Of a DNA stretch of 64,000 bases, positions 60,513 to 64,000 are shown piece by piece (within the stretch, counting starts at the first letter, position 1; each line of letters opens with the position of its first letter). This DNA is from an uncultured Flavobacteriaceae bacterium (GTDB lineage Bacteria > Bacteroidota > Bacteroidia > Flavobacteriales > Flavobacteriaceae): NCBI GenBank assembly GCA_947502495.1, contig CANNAC010000007.1, forward strand, positions 62,001-126,000, given 5' to 3'. The position numbers were made by a program, and so were the translations under genes. The notes beneath the pieces are model-generated. The model saw only the letters and a program-made list of their open reading frames with translations. It had not been told where the DNA came from and did no database searches.

Positions 60513-63128
60513 ATGAAGTCTCAAGATATTCGCTCAAAGTTTTTAAGTTTTTTTGAAGAAAAAAAGCATAGCATCGTACCATCTGCACCAATGGTTTTAA
60601 AAGATGACCCAACATTAATGTTTGTCAATTCTGGAATGGCACCTTTTAAAGAATACTTTTTAGGGAATGCAGAACCAAAAAATACGAGACTTACAGATAG
60701 CCAAAAATGCTTACGTGTTTCTGGTAAACATAATGATTTAGAAGAGGTTGGTTATGATACCTATCACCATACCTTATTCGAAATGTTAGGGAATTGGTCT
60801 TTTGGCGATTACTTTAAAAAGGAAGCAATTGCTTGGGCTTGGGAGCTTTTAGTCGATGTTTATAAGATTGATAAAGACATTTTATATGTTACCGTTTTTG
60901 AAGGAAGCGACGATGATGACAACCTTAAAATGGATACCGAAGCTTATGATCTTTGGAAACAATTTATTTCGGAAGACCGAATCTTAAAAGGAAATAAGAA
61001 AGATAATTTCTGGGAAATGGGCGAACAAGGACCTTGCGGACCTTGTAGTGAAATTCATGTAGATATTCGTTCTGCGGAAGAAAAAGCAAAAGTAGATGGT
61101 AAGTCTTTAGTAAATATGGACCATCCGCAAGTTGTGGAAATCTGGAATTTGGTATTCATGCAATACAACCGTAAAGCAAACGGATCTTTAGAGCCATTAC
61201 CAAACAAACATATCGATACCGGAATGGGATTTGAACGTCTTTGTATGGTTCTACAAAACGTGCAATCCAATTACGATACCGATGTTTTTACACCAATTAT
61301 TCGCGAAATAGAAGCGACTACAAATAAAGATTACGGTAAAGATGATAAAATAGATGTCGCTATTCGTGTGATCTCCGATCACGTGCGTGCAGTTGCATTT
61401 TCTATTGCAGACGGACAATTACCAAGTAATACAGGTGCTGGTTATGTGATTCGTAGAATTTTACGTCGTGCTATTCGTTATGCTTTTACCTTTTTAGATA
61501 AAAAAGAACCATTTATTTATAGATTGGTGGATGTGTTGTCTAAAAAAATGGGAACTGCATTTCCTGAATTAAAAGCGCAAAAACAATTAATTGAAAATGT
61601 AATTAAAGAGGAAGAAGCTTCCTTTTTAAGAACGCTAGATCAAGGATTGTTGTTGCTAGATAGAATTATTGAAACCACCAACGGAAAAGAAATATTAGGG
61701 TCTAAAGTATTTGAATTAAAAGATACCTACGGTTTCCCGGAAGATTTAACCGATTTAATTTTACGTGAAAAAGGCTATACCTATAATGTAGCAGAATTTA
61801 AAGCGGAATTAAAAAAACAAAAAGAAAGAGGTAGAGAATCTTCTGCATTAACTTCCGAAGATTGGACCGTTTTACTAGAAGATGCCGAACAAGAATTTGT
61901 TGGCTATGATACCTTAGAAACCAAAGTTAAGATTACTAGATACAGAAAGGTTACTTCTAAAAAGGACGGCGAGATGTATCAACTAGTATTTAATTTAACA
62001 CCATTCTATGCAGAAGGTGGCGGACAAGTAGGTGATAAAGGATATTTGGAAGATGAGCATGGTGACGTGGTTTATATTGTAGATACCAAGAGGGAAAATA
62101 ATGTAATCATTCATCTTACTAAAAATTTACCAAAGCATTTAAACGAGAGTTTTAAAGCTGCTGTAGACGGGAAGCAACGTAATAGAACAGAATGTAATCA
62201 TACAGCAACACATTTATTACACCAAGCGTTACGTGAGGTTTTAGGCGATCATGTAGAGCAAAAAGGTTCTGCAGTACACTCTAAATATTTACGTTTCGAT
62301 TTCTCGCATTTCTCTAAAGTTACTGTAGAGCAACTTCGAGATGTAGAAAACTTTGTAAATGCCAGAATTGATGGCAAATTAGCTTTACAGGAAAATAGAA
62401 ACGTGCCAATGGAAAAAGCTATTGAAGAAGGAGCAATGGCACTCTTTGGAGAAAAATACGGAGATACAGTGCGTACCATTCGTTTTGGACAATCCATGGA
62501 GCTTTGCGGTGGAACACACGTGAAAAATACAGCAGATATTTGGCATTTTAAAATTACTTCAGAAGGAGCTGTTGCTTCCGGAATTCGTAGAATTGAAGCC
62601 ATTACCAATGATGCGGTAAAAGATTTCTATTTTGAAAATAATAGATCTTATTTCGAAATGAAAGATTTGCTGAACAATGCTAAAGAGCCAGTAAAAGCAT
62701 TACAAAATCTGCAAAACGAGAATATCGATTTAAAAAAGCAAATAGAAGGCTTACTAAAAGATAAAGCTAAAAATATTATAGGCGATTTAAAAAACGAATT
62801 AACCGAAATAAATGGTGTTCAATTTTTGTCTAAGAAATTAGATTTGGATGCTGGAGGAATTAAAGATGTTTGCTTTAAGCTAGGCGAAAATCAAACCAAC
62901 TTATTCCTTTTATTCGCAACCGAACAAAACGGAAAAGCATTACTTTCTTGTTATATTTCTAAAGAACTAGTAGCCGAAAAAGGCTTGAATGCTGGAACCG
63001 TAGTTCGAGAACTTGGTAAGCATATTCAAGGTGGCGGTGGCGGACAACCTTTCTTTGCAACTGCAGGAGGTAAAAATCCAGAAGGAATTCAAGCTGCACT
63101 TAACGAAGGAAAAAGTTATATCGAATAA
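60513..63128 (+). CDS. alaS: alanyl-tRNA synthetase
   Basis: The 871-residue enzyme is complete: class II core ([60 protein letters not shown]), tRNA-binding middle, editing domain with [18 protein letters not shown] and the [11 protein letters not shown] zinc-like Cys/His site, and a C-Ala domain with [14 protein letters not shown]. It charges tRNA-Ala and edits mischarged Ser/Gly. TATTTTTG at 60437-60444 is a possible -7 box 69 bp before the ATG. It is divergent from the M23 gene and precedes a GSCFA gene. Confidence 0.97.
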   Translation: MKSQDIRSKFLSFFEEKKHSIVPSAPMVLKDDPTLMFVNSGMAPFKEYFLGNAEPKNTRLTDSQKCLRVSGKHNDLEEVGYDTYHHTLFEMLGNWSFGDYFKKEAIAWAWELLVDVYKIDKDILYVTVFEGSDDDDNLKMDTEAYDLWKQFISEDRILKGNKKDNFWEMGEQGPCGPCSEIHVDIRSAEEKAKVDGKSLVNMDHPQVVEIWNLVFMQYNRKANGSLEPLPNKHIDTGMGFERLCMVLQNVQSNYDTDVFTPIIREIEATTNKDYGKDDKIDVAIRVISDHVRAVAFSIADGQLPSNTGAGYVIRRILRRAIRYAFTFLDKKEPFIYRLVDVLSKKMGTAFPELKAQKQLIENVIKEEEASFLRTLDQGLLLLDRIIETTNGKEILGSKVFELKDTYGFPEDLTDLILREKGYTYNVAEFKAELKKQKERGRESSALTSEDWTVLLEDAEQEFVGYDTLETKVKITRYRKVTSKKDGEMYQLVFNLTPFYAEGGGQVGDKGYLEDEHGDVVYIVDTKRENNVIIHLTKNLPKHLNESFKAAVDGKQRNRTECNHTATHLLHQALREVLGDHVEQKGSAVHSKYLRFDFSHFSKVTVEQLRDVENFVNARIDGKLALQENRNVPMEKAIEEGAMALFGEKYGDTVRTIRFGQSMELCGGTHVKNTADIWHFKITSEGAVASGIRRIEAITNDAVKDFYFENNRSYFEMKDLLNNAKEPVKALQNLQNENIDLKKQIEGLLKDKAKNIIGDLKNELTEINGVQFLSKKLDLDAGGIKDVCFKLGENQTNLFLLFATEQNGKALLSCYISKELVAEKGLNAGTVVRELGKHIQGGGGGQPFFATAGGKNPEGIQAALNEGKSYIE

Positions 63129-63161
63129 TTTAGTTCTTTCTAACGGTATTCAGAACCCATT

Positions 63162-64000
63162 ATGAAACTACAAACACAAATACCATTACAGCAACAAGAG
63201 GATAATCGCATAGATTATGATGCTAAACTCTTGTTGTTGGGGTCGTGTTTTTCCGAAAATATAGGTAATAAATTTGGCTATTTTAAGTTTCAAAAAACAA
63301 TCAATCCTTTCGGTATTTTATTCCATCCAAAAGCTATTGAGTCCATAATAGTACATGCAGCACAAGGAAAAGTATATTCCGAAAAAGATGTCTTTTTTCA
63401 TCAAGAACAATGGCATTGTTTCGATGCGCATTCTAAATTAAGCAACGCGTCCAAAGAAAATATACTCGTAGATTTAAATACTGCTGTTGCATCCACAAAC
63501 AAACAAATAACCGAGGCTACACACGTTATCATTACGTTGGGAACCGCTTGGGTATATAAACATATAGAAACTAAGGCTGTTGTTGCTAATTGTCATAAAG
63601 TACCTCAAAAAGAGTTTACAAAGGAATTGCTTACAGTACCAGAAATTGTTGCATCCCTAGAAAATATGGTTGCAAGTCTTAAAGAAGTAAATACTAATGC
63701 TTCCGTGATTTTTACGGTTTCTCCGGTTCGTCATATAAAAGATGGTTTTGTAGAAAACACACAAAGCAAAGCGCATTTAATTGCGGCTATTCATGAGTTG
63801 TTGTCACCTCGAGCGCAGTCTAGAGGTCTAAGCTACTTTCCGTCTTACGAAATCATGTTAGATGAACTTCGAGACTATCGTTTCTATAAAGAAGACATGT
63901 TACACCCAAATAAAACAGCAATACAGTATATTTGGAATAAGTTTCAGGAAGTTTGGATTTCTTCCGAAGCAAGCAAAACCATGCAAGAAATAGATACAAT
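63162..64000 (+). CDS. GSCFA-domain protein (C-terminus beyond window)
   Basis: The reading frame opens at ATG 63162 and runs without stop to the window end (279 codons). It begins MKLQTQIPLQQQEDNRIDYD and contains LLLLGSCFSENIGNKF, the motif that names the GSCFA family, then NPFGILFHPKAIESII, VIITLGTAWVYKH and VIFTVSPVRHIKDGFVENTQ, SYFPSYEIMLDELRDYRFY and DMLHPNKTAIQYIW. The fold resembles SGNH hydrolases, with the GSC serine and the late Asp-x-x-His (DMLH) as likely catalytic residues. GSCFA genes often follow alaS in Flavobacteria. Substrate unknown. Confidence 0.9.
   Translation, partial: MKLQTQIPLQQQEDNRIDYDAKLLLLGSCFSENIGNKFGYFKFQKTINPFGILFHPKAIESIIVHAAQGKVYSEKDVFFHQEQWHCFDAHSKLSNASKENILVDLNTAVASTNKQITEATHVIITLGTAWVYKHIETKAVVANCHKVPQKEFTKELLTVPEIVASLENMVASLKEVNTNASVIFTVSPVRHIKDGFVENTQSKAHLIAAIHELLSPRAQSRGLSYFPSYEIMLDELRDYRFYKEDMLHPNKTAIQYIWNKFQEVWISSEASKTMQEIDT

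Noticed and set aside
1-64000. tRNA, rRNA, insertion sequence, phage, toxin-antitoxin or CRISPR-Cas loci
   Set aside because: Reading both strands gave no transposase, integrase, phage structural, Cas or toxin family proteins and no cloverleaf-like intergenic stretch; short RNA genes could still be missed by eye.

Overview
The window looks like chromosomal DNA of a marine-type member of the Flavobacteriaceae (Bacteroidota). The DNA is visibly AT-rich. Secreted proteins carry type IX secretion (T9SS) sorting domains of both type A and type B. There are PorP/SprF outer-membrane proteins, a SprB-type gliding adhesin, GSCFA next to alaS, and promoters of the Bacteroidota TAnnTTTG kind. No rRNA, tRNA, CRISPR array, insertion sequence or prophage was seen.

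Layout. 1-1.7 kb (minus strand): the end of a deoxy-sugar (fucose/rhamnose-like) catabolic cluster, with an FMN alpha-hydroxy-acid oxidase, a mutarotase, and a fucose permease gene that has lost its 5' 40 percent. 2.1-26.7 kb: a cell-surface region built around a 13.8-kb adhesin gene (4610 residues, SprB type), preceded by a type B secreted protein and a PorP/SprF protein fused to a 16-residue Ala/Glu repeat stalk, and followed by a second PorP/SprF. The order resembles sprC-sprD-sprB-sprF of Flavobacterium johnsoniae. A LamG-containing T9SS type A protein lies convergent to it. 26.8-46.7 kb: a stress/low-oxygen type island with MlaEFD-like lipid transport, a sigma-factor-like protein, a flavin-binding protein, a CbpA/CbpM/MscS operon, an adaptor/permease/ATPase export operon, a PAS histidine kinase with a REC-Crp/Fnr fusion regulator, four tandem two-domain universal stress proteins, an ATP-cone/PD-(D/E)XK protein and a beta-CASP hydrolase. 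46.9-64 kb: mostly housekeeping (transketolase, transaldolase, patatin, SpoU methyltransferase, Era, Der, LemA/TPM cluster, MerR, M23 peptidase, alaS, GSCFA).

The main result concerns the 26.8-41.4 kb island. Eight promoters share one architecture: a Crp/Fnr-type palindrome TGA-N6-TCA whose first base lies exactly 35 bases before a TAnnTTT -7 element, followed (where a gene is next) by a 13-25 nt predicted leader. They precede nearly every transcription unit of the island, on both strands, and one precedes a roughly 85-nt stretch with no gene that ends in a terminator, a candidate regulated small RNA. The cognate regulator is probably the REC-Crp protein at 39154-40209, whose recognition helix keeps the Glu and Arg that read TGA half-sites. 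The kinase next to it has a FixL-like PAS domain with a histidine where FixL binds heme. I read this as a compact FixLJ/FixK-like circuit encoded inside the regulon it controls. The sites and spacings are seen directly; the wiring and the oxygen signal are inference.
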